Below the pieces are notes generated by a model. The model did not search any database and had not been told where the DNA came from. It worked only from the letters and a program-made list of their open reading frames with translations. This document shows positions 25,905-35,087 of a stretch of DNA of 64,000 nt, one piece after another (the first letter of the stretch is position 1; each line of letters starts with the position of its first letter). The DNA comes from Ornithodoros turicata (lineage: Eukaryota; Arthropoda; Arachnida; Ixodida; Argasidae), in assembly GCF_037126465.1 (NCBI RefSeq), contig NC_088203.1, positions 106,044,409 to 106,108,408 on the forward strand, read 5' to 3'. A program made the position numbers and the translations under genes.

Positions 25905-27300
25905 AGTCAATGTACAACAACGACAACTTTATTTGATGATGATGACGGTTGATGGCGAGTTCCATCGCAAGAGGCGATACCCTACCCTAGTGGTTCCCAA
26001 ACTTCGCCGCCCTCTGGCCCATAAAAATAGAGACCACCTCGTCGCCTAACCTAACCCAACCCAACCTAACGTCTTCCGATCTCAGCGCTAGATGGTTAAC
26101 CAAACCGATACAATGACATTTTATTGAAGCTACATTAATAGCAAGTTCTCTGGGCCAAAAAGGCTCGCACAACGACAGGAGCGGCCATGAAAGCATAGCT
26201 GCCTCTTCCGAGTGGTTGGAGTCAGCCTGTTTTTTTGGAGCATAGTTTATCGATTCGAGGACTGTGTTTGACACCGCAAACCTCAGTCCAGGCTCGATCT
26301 TGAGCTGTGACCTGCTGTACTTTGTTTTGAGTGTCGCCATAGCGGCGAATTGAAGCTCGCATAAGTCACAAACGGAAGCGTTATTTTCGTGGCTTTTCTC
26401 GTCAATAGCAGGTATTCCGTCGCCAAACCTGCCCAAAATTTCGGAAGTGGTTATCGCGGTAACCGCAATCTCAAAGTTGAATCTCAACTGAGGTATATGT
26501 ACTGCTTTTCATCTGCTGAGAAACCGTGCCATATGGATCCCTGATCCAGTCATGTCTCTGGAACTGGCTCTGTGCTTCTCAAACTAAAGCTTGAGAGCCA
26601 AGATACTAGAGATACTTGATACTTGATACAAGATACTTGAGCTGTGTCACATGAATCTGCGCCATGCACCGGGGACTGCGCGGTGCGCCGTGAAGGCAGG
26701 GCGTTCGTGTATATGCCGCGATAGACGCAGACGCTGTGGCCTTTAGTGGGAGTGAGTGTTGTTTTCACGACATAGATTTTGGTCCTCGTGCACAAGTGAA
26801 ATGAGGCGTGAAAGCGAGGCCGTGTGATGAATCGATAGCGTCGCGTACCCCGAATGCAAGCGCATTTATGAAAAACTTCCGGGTCTGCTGCCACGGACCT
26901 CCTGGTAGCACAGAATAGCGGGCACGGCGTGGCATTTTATTATTATTTTTGAATTTGTTGGCCGCTTCGTGATCCACAGTTTGGGAACCACTGCCCTACA
27001 CCGTTGCTGGTGGTGATGTGAGAAATGGAATATGGAGTTGGAGTTGCCTCACAGTGAGGACCGAAGTCCTATGACGGTCCGAAAAGGTCAGAGGAGCTTT
27101 GAGGGCACAGCATTGGTGGGCTGGATTTGGCCATGGATCAAGAAATTTTGACAAAGAGAGGGGACGAGAGTCCAGCTGATTGAAAATGTGGTTCGGGAAG
27201 GTTGGTAGTGTGGGCAATGAAGAAGAACGTGCTTTCGATCTTCAAGATCACCGCAGTGACGGCATCTGGGAGAGTCAACTTTTCTCGAGCGATAACGCCA
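25905..27300 (-). mobile_element. LINE 3' end (ORF2 C-terminus and 3' UTR), split by a hAT element
   Basis: On the minus strand, 27290 to about 27200 encodes DSPRCRHCGDLEDRKHVLLH, the CCHC zinc-knuckle end typical of non-LTR retrotransposon ORF2 proteins, then a stop. The 3' UTR resumes beyond the hAT insertion (25988-26993) and ends with AAATAAAGTTGTCGTTGTTG near 25912, a terminus with a simple-repeat tail. Heavily truncated and with in-frame stops. Confidence 0.7.
25988..26993 (-). mobile_element. hAT element relic with transposase C-terminus
   Basis: Terminal inverted repeats TAGTGGTTCCCAAACT (left) and AGTTTGGGAACCACTG (right). The flanks CCCTACCC (25980-25987) and CCCTACAC (26994-27001) are an 8-base duplication with one change. 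The minus strand at about 26205-26370 encodes LCELQFAAMATLKTKYSRSQ and LRFAVSNT, matching the LCES-FS...IKTKYR dimerisation end of Charlie-type hAT transposases. Most of the transposase is gone. A short (CCTAA)-like run sits at 26047-26070. Confidence 0.82.
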
Positions 27301-27653
27301 CTAAGCCGTAGCGACATTGAGCCGCATCCGAGGAATTAATGCAGCGTCTTGACTCGACAGCGTTTGACAGAAATTGTCAAAATTTGTATATCTATGAGAT
27401 GTGCTCGCTCCAGTTCACTCCTAGAATCGGAAGGCATTCGACGATCTGATTCCAAAGCCGCTGCTTTGCCAGAGTATTTTTGTAGCCTCTACCGAAGACG
27501 TCCCAAAGCGGTGCACGTGCGTGCACTTACTCAATCGTGCGTGCATTCATTAATGCGCACGACACCGTAATTGCATACACAGAGCGTGACCGCTCCACCT
27601 TTTCGAAAGGACCGTGGTGGTGGTTCACCCTTTATGGTACACTCTTAAAAATG

Positions 27654-27848
27654 GTGGTGGTGATGGTGAAAGGGCTCGCCGTTGTCGGTCTCACAGATGT
27701 GGGCAACGTCACGACTGACGCCCTGGGGGAATGTGCGTCCTGGGCCGACTTAAAGGGGAACTGTGCCGACATACGTCTGAAAGCGTCTGAGGAAAACCCA
27801 GGAGAAACCCCAGACAGCGCAGCCGGCACCGGGATTCGAACCCGGGTA
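27654..27848 (-). mobile_element. Ruka-like SINE, minus strand, inserted in a MITE terminus
   Basis: Minus-strand reading gives GGGTTCGAATCCCGG (B box), GCTGCGCTGTCTGGGG, TTTCTCCTGGGTTTTCC and AGTCGGCCCAGGACGC. The left MITE TIR stops at 27653 and the arm resumes at 27849, so this SINE landed in the MITE end. Confidence 0.8.
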
Positions 27849-27952
27849 CTTCACCACATAGCACGTTCCTAGCCAACCATAATCCCGAATGACAACTTCC
27901 TCGCCCCTGATTTGTTCAAAACGGCACTCTTAGAAATGAACTTCACCACATA

Positions 27953-28175
27953 CACTCTTAAAAATGAACCTCACCGCATAGCACGCTCCTAGCCAACCAT
28001 CATCTGAAATGATATCGTTATCTGCCCTGATTTGATGGAAACGGGAGGCGTACGCCTTTTTTGTGACACTTATGCTGTTCATAATTGTCACAGAAAAGGC
28101 GTACGCCTCCCGTTTTCAACAAATCCGGGCAGATAACGATATCATTTGAGATTATGGTTGGCTAGGTGCGTGCTA
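27953..28175. mobile_element. Type A MITE copy A1, right TIR missing
   Basis: Left TIR CACTCTTAAAAATGAACC and both arms are present, but the last 25 or so bases of the right arm are replaced by the left end of A2. Shares private changes CATCTGAAATG and GATTTGATGG with A2, so the two are local duplicates. Confidence 0.8.
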
Positions 28176-28424
28176 CACTCTTAAAAATGAACCTCACCGC
28201 ATAGCACGCTCCTAGCCAACCATCATCTGAAATGATATCGTTATCTGCCCTGATTTGATGGAAACGGGAGGCGTACGCCTTTTTTGTGACACTTATGCTG
28301 TTCATAATTGTCACAGAAAAGGCGTACGCCTCCGGTTTTCAACAAATCCGGTCAGATAACGATATCATTTGAGATGATGGTTGGCTCGGAGCGTGCTATG
28401 CGGTGAAGTTCATTTTTAAGAGTG
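28176..28424. mobile_element. Type A MITE copy A2, complete
   Basis: Complete palindrome from CACTCTT to GAGTG with the same private changes as A1. TA follows at 28425-28426. Confidence 0.85.
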
Positions 28425-28825
28425 TAGCACGCACCTAGCCAACCATAATCTCGAATGATATCGTTATCTGCCCTGATTTGTTCAAAACGGGAGGCGTACG
28501 CCTTTTTTGTGACACTTATGCTGTTCATAATTGTCACAAAAAATGCGTACGCCTCCCGTTTTCAGCGCAAAGCCTGATAACGATATGTGCAGATAACGAT
28601 ATCATTCGAGGTGATGGTTGGCTAGGAGCGTGCTGTGCGGTGAAGTTCATTTTTAAGAGTGGGGAGGCGGAGCCTATTCTGTGCCGTGCATAATGGAACA
28701 AAATAGGCTCCGCCTCCAGTTTTCAACAAATCTTGGGCGAGAACGTTGTCATTCGGGATGATGGTTGGCTAGGAGCGTGCTATGTGGTGAGGTTCGTTTT
28801 TAAGAGTGTAGTCCCAAGATGGTCT

Positions 28826-29006
28826 TGCCCAAGACTGAAAGGTAGAGGGTTCGAATCCACCCACCGGCTGTGCTGTCGCAGGTTTTCCTTGAGTTTTCCG
28901 GCAGACTTCCGAGGGTAATTCCCTTGAAGTCGTCCCAGGACACGCATTAACCTCTGCTCTTTCCTGCTGTCTCCATCTGTCCGCATCTATACACATCGCT
29001 CACAGC
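28826..29006 (+). repeat. Ruka-like SINE, partial
   Basis: Retains GGGTTCGAATCCACCC (B box), CACCGGCTGTGCTGTCGC, GGTTTTCCTTGAGTTTTCC and a CATCTGTCCGCATC tail. Lies between two type B MITE copies. Confidence 0.75.
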
Positions 29007-29010
29007 CAAA

Positions 29011-29247
29011 CACTCTTAAAAATGAACTTCACCACATAGCACGCTCCTAGCCAACCACCATCCCGAATGACAACGTTCTCGCCCCTGATTTGTTGAAAAC
29101 GGAAGGAGGAGCCTATTTTGTGCCGTGCATAATGGCACAAAATAGGCTCCTCCTCCCGTTTTCAACAAATCTAGGGCAAGAACGTTGTCATTCGGGGTGA
29201 TGGTTGGCTGTTAGCGTGCTATGTGGTGAAGTTCATTTTTAAGAGTG
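29011..29247. mobile_element. Type B palindromic MITE, intact
   Basis: Arms run from CACTCTTAAAAATGAAC to GAGTG. The outer arm shares the TIR and AGCACGCTCCTAGCCAACC with type A, but the inner arm has GACAACGTTCTCGCCC and a GGAGCCTATTTTGTGCC core instead of the type A core. No clear TA on the 5' side, where the SINE abuts. Confidence 0.85.
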
Positions 29248-29249
29248 CA

Positions 29250-29935
29250 GTTTCTTCGCTGTAATAACACGGAACATAAAAAAGAAAAAAAAGAAAATAA
29301 AACTTTACAAGGATGCGCGCTCGGGTACACGGTACTCTATCTAATATCACCACCAAAGGAGGACTGAAGGAAAATATTCAAAGCGAAAGAAGATGCAACT
29401 AACAAAAAGCATCAGCTGGTGAACCTTCTTCCCCTCTGGATTATTTTTGCAGACTTCGATCCTTTTTCTCGCTTGGAACTTTTTTCCCGTTGGATCTGTG
29501 TTCTTTATCCTAGTCACATGACACAGGTGAACCTTTTTTTTTTTTTTTTCGCGTGCTTCGCGATGATATTGATGATTCTGAGAATGGTGGTGAGCAAAAG
29601 CAGGCCTGTTCTGTGTTTACGAACACACCCCAAAAGCGCGTGTTTTGGAGACGGCGAAGGGGAAGCAGGAATGACCATCAAAATATTTTTCGGCCGGAAT
29701 TCCTTGGGTGGTAGTTCTTAGGGGGAAAAAACTAGGCGCATAAATTCGCGATCTTGATCACGTGACACCCCAAGAAAGGCGTCAGACGACCTTCTGACAA
29801 AAGTCATAGAGGCAAATCCACGGGGAACATGGCATGGAGGGACAAAAGACAAACACCAAACAGCTCTTTTGTCCCTTCGTGTTCGTCCAAGCTCAGGCTT
29901 CACCTTCAATGGATTTCGTCCACCAGCTTCCCTGC
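29250..29935. other. No supported gene
   Basis: Non-coding; T-run near 29535. A 29-base region around 29838-29888 holds GGGACAAAAGACAAACACC and a near-complement, possibly another decayed inverted repeat. Confidence 0.45.
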
Positions 29936-29940
29936 CCCTA

Positions 29941-30189
29941 CACTCTTAAAAATGAACTTCACCGCATAGCACGCTCCTAGCCAACCATTATCTCGAATGG
30001 TATCGTTATCTACCCTGATTTGTTGAAAACAGGGGGCGTACGCCTTTTCTGTGACAATTATGAACAGCATAAGTGTCACAGAAATGGCGTACGCCCCCCG
30101 TTTTCAACAAATCAGGGCAGATAACGATATCATTTGACATAAAGGTTGGCTAGGAGCGTGCTATGCGGTGAAGTTCATTTTTAAGAGTG
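29941..30189. mobile_element. Palindromic type A MITE, opposite orientation
   Basis: TA-flanked complete palindrome. The central spacer reads GACAATTATGAACAGC, the complement of the spacer at 23117-23365, so this copy sits in the opposite orientation. Confidence 0.9.
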
Positions 30190-30967
30190 TATGCCTATCT
30201 TATCAGTCGCAATAAATTCTACTGGGGATGTGTGTGACAACAATTCTGAATAAAGCTGAATATTAGTTCAGCATTTGATACGTTGTTACTTTTTTCGCAA
30301 AAAAAGAAGAGGAAAGAAAGTACACGTATTATTAGCCCCTGAGCTAGAGGGAGCTAGTATATTCAGGCACCCTCAGAGCCGTGTATTAAAAGGGGTCTGG
30401 CGATTGGGTGTAGCCTAAAAAAAGGGCTCGCCTGTCAATCACAGTGGCGTACTCCCATTGGTTTGCTTTCTACCACGGAGGCTGCCATGACACCTGACTG
30501 CCATCCAAAATGGCGACGAAAGCAAACACGTTCAGGCGGGAATTTCGTGACAAAAAAAATATTTTCAGTCTACTCTGATTTTACGCTGCAGACGTACATC
30601 TTCTTATAACACGGATCTTCTTATAAGTTTCTCGAAAATCAGTTTCAACTTACGCTCCGCTATCGATATCTATCCGAAAGTAATACGTTTTGCCGTTGTT
30701 GTCAGGACTAGTGAACACGGCGCTAACAACGAAATACGGTAATAAGAAAAACCGCACTGTGCTGTACAATCTTGAATTTAATTACCGAATTTTACGGATA
30801 TAAATAGTCTTGCCTTTTTGGTTCCTACTAGTCATGCTGTTTAATTTAAAAAGTCGTACGGACGACCAGGTGTGGACAAGCAGGTGGTTCTGCCGACACC
30901 CGACAGCGGAACAACGACGGATCGGAGATGGCAATTCCCGACGTGCCTTGCGTCGTGTAGGTGCGCG

Positions 30968-31137
30968 CAGTGATTTATCCAGACCCTCCTACACCCTCTA
31001 ACACCCCCCCCCCCAAATCTGAAGGACACCCCCTAAAAGTTTGTGTGATTGCGCAATATTTTGTCAAAAACGTGCAAACACACCCCCTTGCGGAGCTCAG
31101 CGTCCCCTCCAAGGACGAAGTTCTGGGTAACCACTTG
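30968..31137. mobile_element. Small hAT-like MITE with C-run core
   Basis: Ends CAGTGATTTATCCAGA (left) and TCTGGGTAACCACTTG (right) are imperfect inverted repeats. Flanks GTGCGCG and GTGCACG resemble a decayed 8-base duplication. A related copy with G-run core lies at 56973-57146. Confidence 0.55.
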
Positions 31138-31566
31138 GTGCACGTCCATCAAATTGACACAAAAATCCACGAGTTTTGCAAATCTCAAGAAGTATTCATT
31201 TCAATCCTATCCAGTCCACTGGCCGCCTGAAAAGGCGCTGCCCGTGTAGGATAGGGGGACAGATAGGGGGACAGATGGAGGATAGGCTGATTGATAATGT
31301 GCCGTACTTCGAGACGAGACAGCTCAAAAAGTAGGTGCCCCTTACTATAGGCACCCCAGGGAGCGTTTTCGTAGAATAGTTGGAACAGTCCTGTCCAGGG
31401 AGGCTATGTTCGCTGATGGTCGAGATACTTGATTCGTCGAGATAAGTAATCGGAGATAAGTGTTGGACAGCGTTGCGCACGGTGCTCCTCGCTGTCCAAT
31501 AGCCACGTTCCGATTATTTTTCTCGGTGCATCAAGTTATCTCTACACTGACCGAACTTAGCCCTCC

Positions 31567-31670
31567 ACACTCGAAAAACAGAACTTTACCACATAGCACG
31601 CTCTAGCCAATCACCATCCCGAATGATATCGTTCTGCCCCCTGATTGGTTGAAAACGGGAGGCGTACACG
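31567..31670. mobile_element. Half of a palindromic MITE
   Basis: Left arm only: CACTCGAAAAACAGAAC, AGCACGCTCTAGCCAATC and GGTTGAAAACGGGAGGCG. No matching right arm follows. Confidence 0.7.
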
Positions 31671-32911
31671 CGTCCGGCTGTCATACATTTTCAATGAGGG
31701 AGCTTTTCTCTTCTCCCCTCTTTCGGTGACGTCACTTCGCTCTTTCGGTGTGTCAGATCCAGGGGAGGGGGTGGTTAGGCGGTCACCCCCCCCCCCCCCC
31801 CCAGACGTCAGTTCATACATTGGATCTGCCTTGCTGCTGAAGGGAGGCACTTTGAACATATAATCTTTCACCTGCAGCAAAAAACGTGCATTTTTTATTC
31901 TTCGCCTTTTATCCCGAGTCACGCCTTGTTCATCTTCGTGCTACCGTTTTATTGAAGAAAATGTTACATTGGAGTATGACTCCCAATGTGGCCGCGTTCA
32001 GGATCTGTCCTGGAACTGTTACCCTCAACAACTCAGCAGTTTTTCTAATAAGTCTATGTTGCGCCTTCGTTCGTGAGAACAGGAAAATTTAAGTTTTCAA
32101 CATTTCAGTACGGAAAACAAATTCTACCAGGGGTCTAAATATCTTCCATTTCACTCCACAAGCTTAAAGTTAGTGACGAAAAACATGTTTTAATACACTA
32201 TTTGGCGCTCGGGAGCAGTTTTTGCTTGCAATCTTCCTCAGTGTTTCTCAGCACTCAGAGGTGGTAAAAAACTAGAAAGTAGATCAGCCGCTTGTTGACT
32301 GCACTCAGGACGAATTAACTTTAATAATGTCCCTGGCCACCAGCTGCATGCTCAGCCTGTCCTACTTTTCGGGCTAATTATGTTGGAACTAACGTTCATC
32401 CGCTTCTTTGCAATTAAATCCCTTTTCGTTATATTTTTTTAGCATCTCATTTTTGCAGTGCAGTGAAGGAAGTTTTGACTCAGTTTTGACATGACGAATT
32501 CTGTGTTATTCCCCAACCATCATTATCGTGAAATACAGTTGTTGTTTCTCCATGAAGCAACTATGATAACAGATTAGGATAGTGGGAGATACGACTTCGG
32601 GGAGTAACCCCAAGGAAAACGCAACTGGTTGCATTCAAACCTCCTTTAGGATAACGAATAGGGGAGGATACATGCCGTTTTGTAAATCTGGATGGGGAAA
32701 ATATTGCTTAGTTTGCTCATTCAAATGCGATTATGACTACGTCGACCCTATTGAAATTTTCACATTCTTACACGTGTGATGTCACAAATTATAAGGGATT
32801 CACTGCCCTTCTTTCTCTTTACCCATATATCTGGCGTGTGGTTGGTCGTTGATGAAGAGCTGGTCATTGCAGAGTTCAGCTTTCCTTATTTTTTCTCTCT
32901 CTCAATTTCAG

Positions 32912-32953
32912 AACCACAACGAAAACCGAGAATACCGACCATCCAGGCGATCG
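32912..32953 (+). CDS. Candidate upstream tensin exon U2
   Basis: A 42-base open block with a strong pyrimidine tract and AG before it (ends 32911) and a GTACGT donor after it. It reads NHNENREYRPSRRS in phase 0, and joins in frame to the candidate exon at 34445. It is short and has no domain to confirm it, so it rests only on splice signals and phase. It could be a chance match. Confidence 0.4.
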
Positions 32954-33025
32954 GTACGTCTCGCTTCTGTTCAGATATGATTAGCCATATATGATTGCCA
33001 AATCTGATTATGGACGAAGAGAGTA

Positions 33026-33275
33026 CACTCTTAAAAATGAACTTCACCGCATAGCACGTTCTTAGCCAACCATCATCTCGAATGATATCGTTATCTGCCC
33101 TGATTTGTTGAAAACGGGAGGCGTACGCCATTTTTGTGACAATTATGAACAGCATAAGTGTCACAAAAAAGGCGTACGCCTCCCGTTTTCAACAAATCAT
33201 GGCAGATAATGTAGTCATTCGAGATGATGGTTGGCTAAGAACGTGCTATGCGGTGAAGTTTTCTTTTTAAGAGTG
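33026..33275. mobile_element. Palindromic type A MITE
   Basis: TA-flanked (33024-33025, 33276-33277). Arms are near-perfect complements, with spacer GACAATTATGAACAGC in the reverse orientation. Directly abuts the next copy, with which it shares the TA at 33276-33277. Within the first intron if U2 is a real exon. Confidence 0.9.
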
Positions 33276-33277
33276 TA

Positions 33278-33779
33278 CGCGCTTAGAAATGAACTTCACC
33301 GTATAGCACGCTCCTAGCCAACCATCATCTCGAATGATATCATTATCTGCCCTGATTTGTTGAAAACGGGAGGCGTATGCCTTTTTTGTGACATTTGTGA
33401 ACAACATAAGTGTCATACGTACAGAAAATGGCGTACGCCTCCCGTTTTCAACAAATCAGGGGGCTTAATCGCTTCATCGTCGTTACGGTCGTTACAAGCT
33501 AACGAGTGGCGGGAAATTAAAAAAGGCGGGCGGGAAATTTAAAAAGGTTGCCACGTGATAAAACACGTGCACGGCGCTCTTCGCGCGATACGTGAAGGCC
33601 GTGGTATACGTCACGCGCAATGTGTCACGTGCACAGCTTTTTGAATTTCCCGCCACTCGTTAGCTTGTAACGACCGTAACGACGATGAAGCGATTTAGCC
33701 CCCAGGGCAGATAACGATATCATTCGAGATGATGATTGGTTAGGAGCGTGCTTTGTGGTGAAGTTCATTTTTAAGAGTG
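33278..33779. mobile_element. Palindromic type A MITE with an internal insertion
   Basis: Left end is changed (CGCGCTTAGAAATGAAC); right end is the usual TTTTTAAGAGTG followed by TA. The right arm is interrupted at AAATCAG by the element at 33460-33702. Confidence 0.85.
33460..33702. mobile_element. Unrelated TIR element nested in the MITE (Harbinger-like?)
   Basis: 243 bases with long inverted ends, GGGGCTTAATCGCTTCATCG and its near-complement at the right, extending about 55 bases to GTGGCGGGAAATT. The host CAG occurs on both sides, giving a 3-base duplication (up to 5 bases possible because of the G/C run). A 3-base duplication with GGG-type ends suggests PIF/Harbinger, but this is an inference. 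Confidence 0.7.
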
Positions 33780-34444
33780 TAGGCTTGAGGCTTTGTGACT
33801 TCGGTGTTCCAGCCTCAGAACACCAGCTTCCATCGAGTTCATGATTATGGACGACTACAGTTGAGAGATAGTTATGTAATAGTACTTGATGCCAATGAAA
33901 CACGGAACAACGGTGAGATAATGTGCAGAGGGTCAGTGCTTGTAAGCGGTGCTTGCTGCGTTGCATCTCTGACCAGAAAGGTTGGACTCCAATTGCCATT
34001 GACCTCCTCGTCACTTCCTCGGTGTCTCAGTGGTGTCCACTCAGAGATTCCAATGGCAGTTGTATTGTATACAAGTTGACCAAGAGAGGTCGTCGTGAGC
34101 GAAGGACATTGAACGATAAATATGTCTCCTTTTAGATTAAAATGATTTCTCAGGATGATTATGTAGCTCATAATCATAATTGCCACGCAAAAGTCTCAAA
34201 TTTTATTGCCTGCGCCAAGGTGTAGCTGCATCGACTGGACGATGACACTTTTAAAATACTGCTTTACAAATACTACAGGGCGCGAAGTTCACGACATCCT
34301 TTCCATTGTCAGCAAACATTGGCAATAGACGAGGGTCTCACGTATACGTGAATTACTGATGGGGGTCCGTCCTTTTCTACTTAAACTCGGCTTTGATATG
34401 TGGGACGTATCATGATAGAAAACTCATCTTGTTTCTTTTTCCAG

Positions 34445-34488
34445 AGTCCGGGATCCAGATCTCTCGAACGGAAGACAAGTCCGAAAAG
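34445..34488 (+). CDS. Candidate upstream tensin exon U1
   Basis: A 44-base block preceded by a strong pyrimidine tract and CAG, followed by GTAATT. Read in phase 0 it gives SPGSRSLERKTSPK and leaves AG, which completes a codon with the single leftover base at 37073 to continue as R-SLERQPSF before the first PTP residues. The repeated SLER motif on both sides of the junction and the phase match make it a credible coding exon immediately upstream of the PTP domain. Transcript evidence is needed to confirm it. Confidence 0.5.
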
Positions 34489-34643
34489 GTAATTATAAGA
34501 GCAGATTGTCGCACATCGTTTGTGTAATAATAGTGATACAACTACTTTATTTCGCGATAGTGATGCTGATGAGGGTGTCAAACTTGAATACCAGTATAGA
34601 AAGACATCTCATAAAGCTTGCTCTCGCTAAGGGGCATTACTTA

Positions 34644-34761
34644 CACTCTTAAAAACGAACTTCACCGCATAGCACGCCCCTAGCCAACCACAATCCCGAA
34701 TGTCATCGTTCTCGCCCCTGAACTGTTAAAAAGGGGAATCGTACGCCTCCTCTCCCTTTAT

Positions 34762-34797
<36 letters not shown>

Positions 34798-34932
34798 ACC
34801 AGTTATGTGCTGTATAAGTGGTACAAAAAGGGCGTACGCCTCCCGTTTACAGCAAATCAGGGTCAAGAACGATGTCATGCGGGGACGGTAGGCCACGAGC
34901 GTGCTATGCGGTGAAGTTCATTTTTAAGAGCG
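34644..34932. mobile_element. Diverged palindromic MITE with (CT)n in the loop
   Basis: TA-flanked, left end CACTCTTAAAAACGAAC, right end TTTTTAAGAGCG. The loop has lost the usual spacer and gained a (CT)n microsatellite at about 34766-34792. Confidence 0.8.
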
Positions 34933-35087
34933 TAGGCTCGACACCCTCTCGAAGCTTTACCTCTTTCTCCATATGACAGCTTCACAGAAGCTGCAGCTCT
35001 GCGTATCGTAGCCAGGCGCCGCAATTTCGTGGCAATTTATCTATCTATTGTTTCGTTGTCCCCATGCAAGGGATGGAGACACTTGTA

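Larger units (their letters stand above)
27924..28661. mobile_element. Type A palindromic MITE (A0), itself split by type A copies
   Basis: A left TIR at 27924-27950 stops at its internal TA, and the rest of the same element resumes after the TA at 28425-28426 and runs to GAGTG at 28661. The intervening 27953-28424 is two further type A copies, so the TA has been duplicated exactly as expected for insertion. Confidence 0.8.
27640..28808. mobile_element. Type B palindromic MITE carrying nested insertions
   Basis: The outer element has its left TIR at 27640-27653, left arm at 27849-27923 and right half at 28662-28808, with TA at 27638-27639 and 28809-28810. Its core (GAGCCTATTCTGTGCC and the complement) is of the kind seen intact at 29011-29247. 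It is interrupted by a reversed SINE (27654-27848) and by the type A nest (27924-28661). Confidence 0.8.
30195..32900. other. No supported gene; MITE remnants
   Basis: Contains a small hAT-like element (30968-31137), a half MITE (31567-31670) and a G/C-run near 31786. No coding sequence recognised. Confidence 0.5.

Noticed and set aside
26047..26070. Interstitial telomere repeat (CCTAA)n
   Set aside because: Only a few imperfect units mixed with CCCAA, inside a hAT relic; chance or element sequence is more likely.
25987..26487. 166-codon minus-strand frame as a host gene
   Set aside because: It lies wholly within hAT terminal repeats and its recognisable part is transposase C-terminus, so it is reported as an element relic.
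27951..28661. CRISPR-like regularly spaced repeats
   Set aside because: The spaced repeats are arms of nested palindromic MITEs, not short direct repeats with unique spacers, and the genome is eukaryotic.
33795..34186. Possible exon or gene around 33.8-34.2 kb, open on both strands
   Set aside because: Both strands are open, but no domain is recognisable and the plus-strand candidate acceptor at 33811 does not join in phase to a supported donor.
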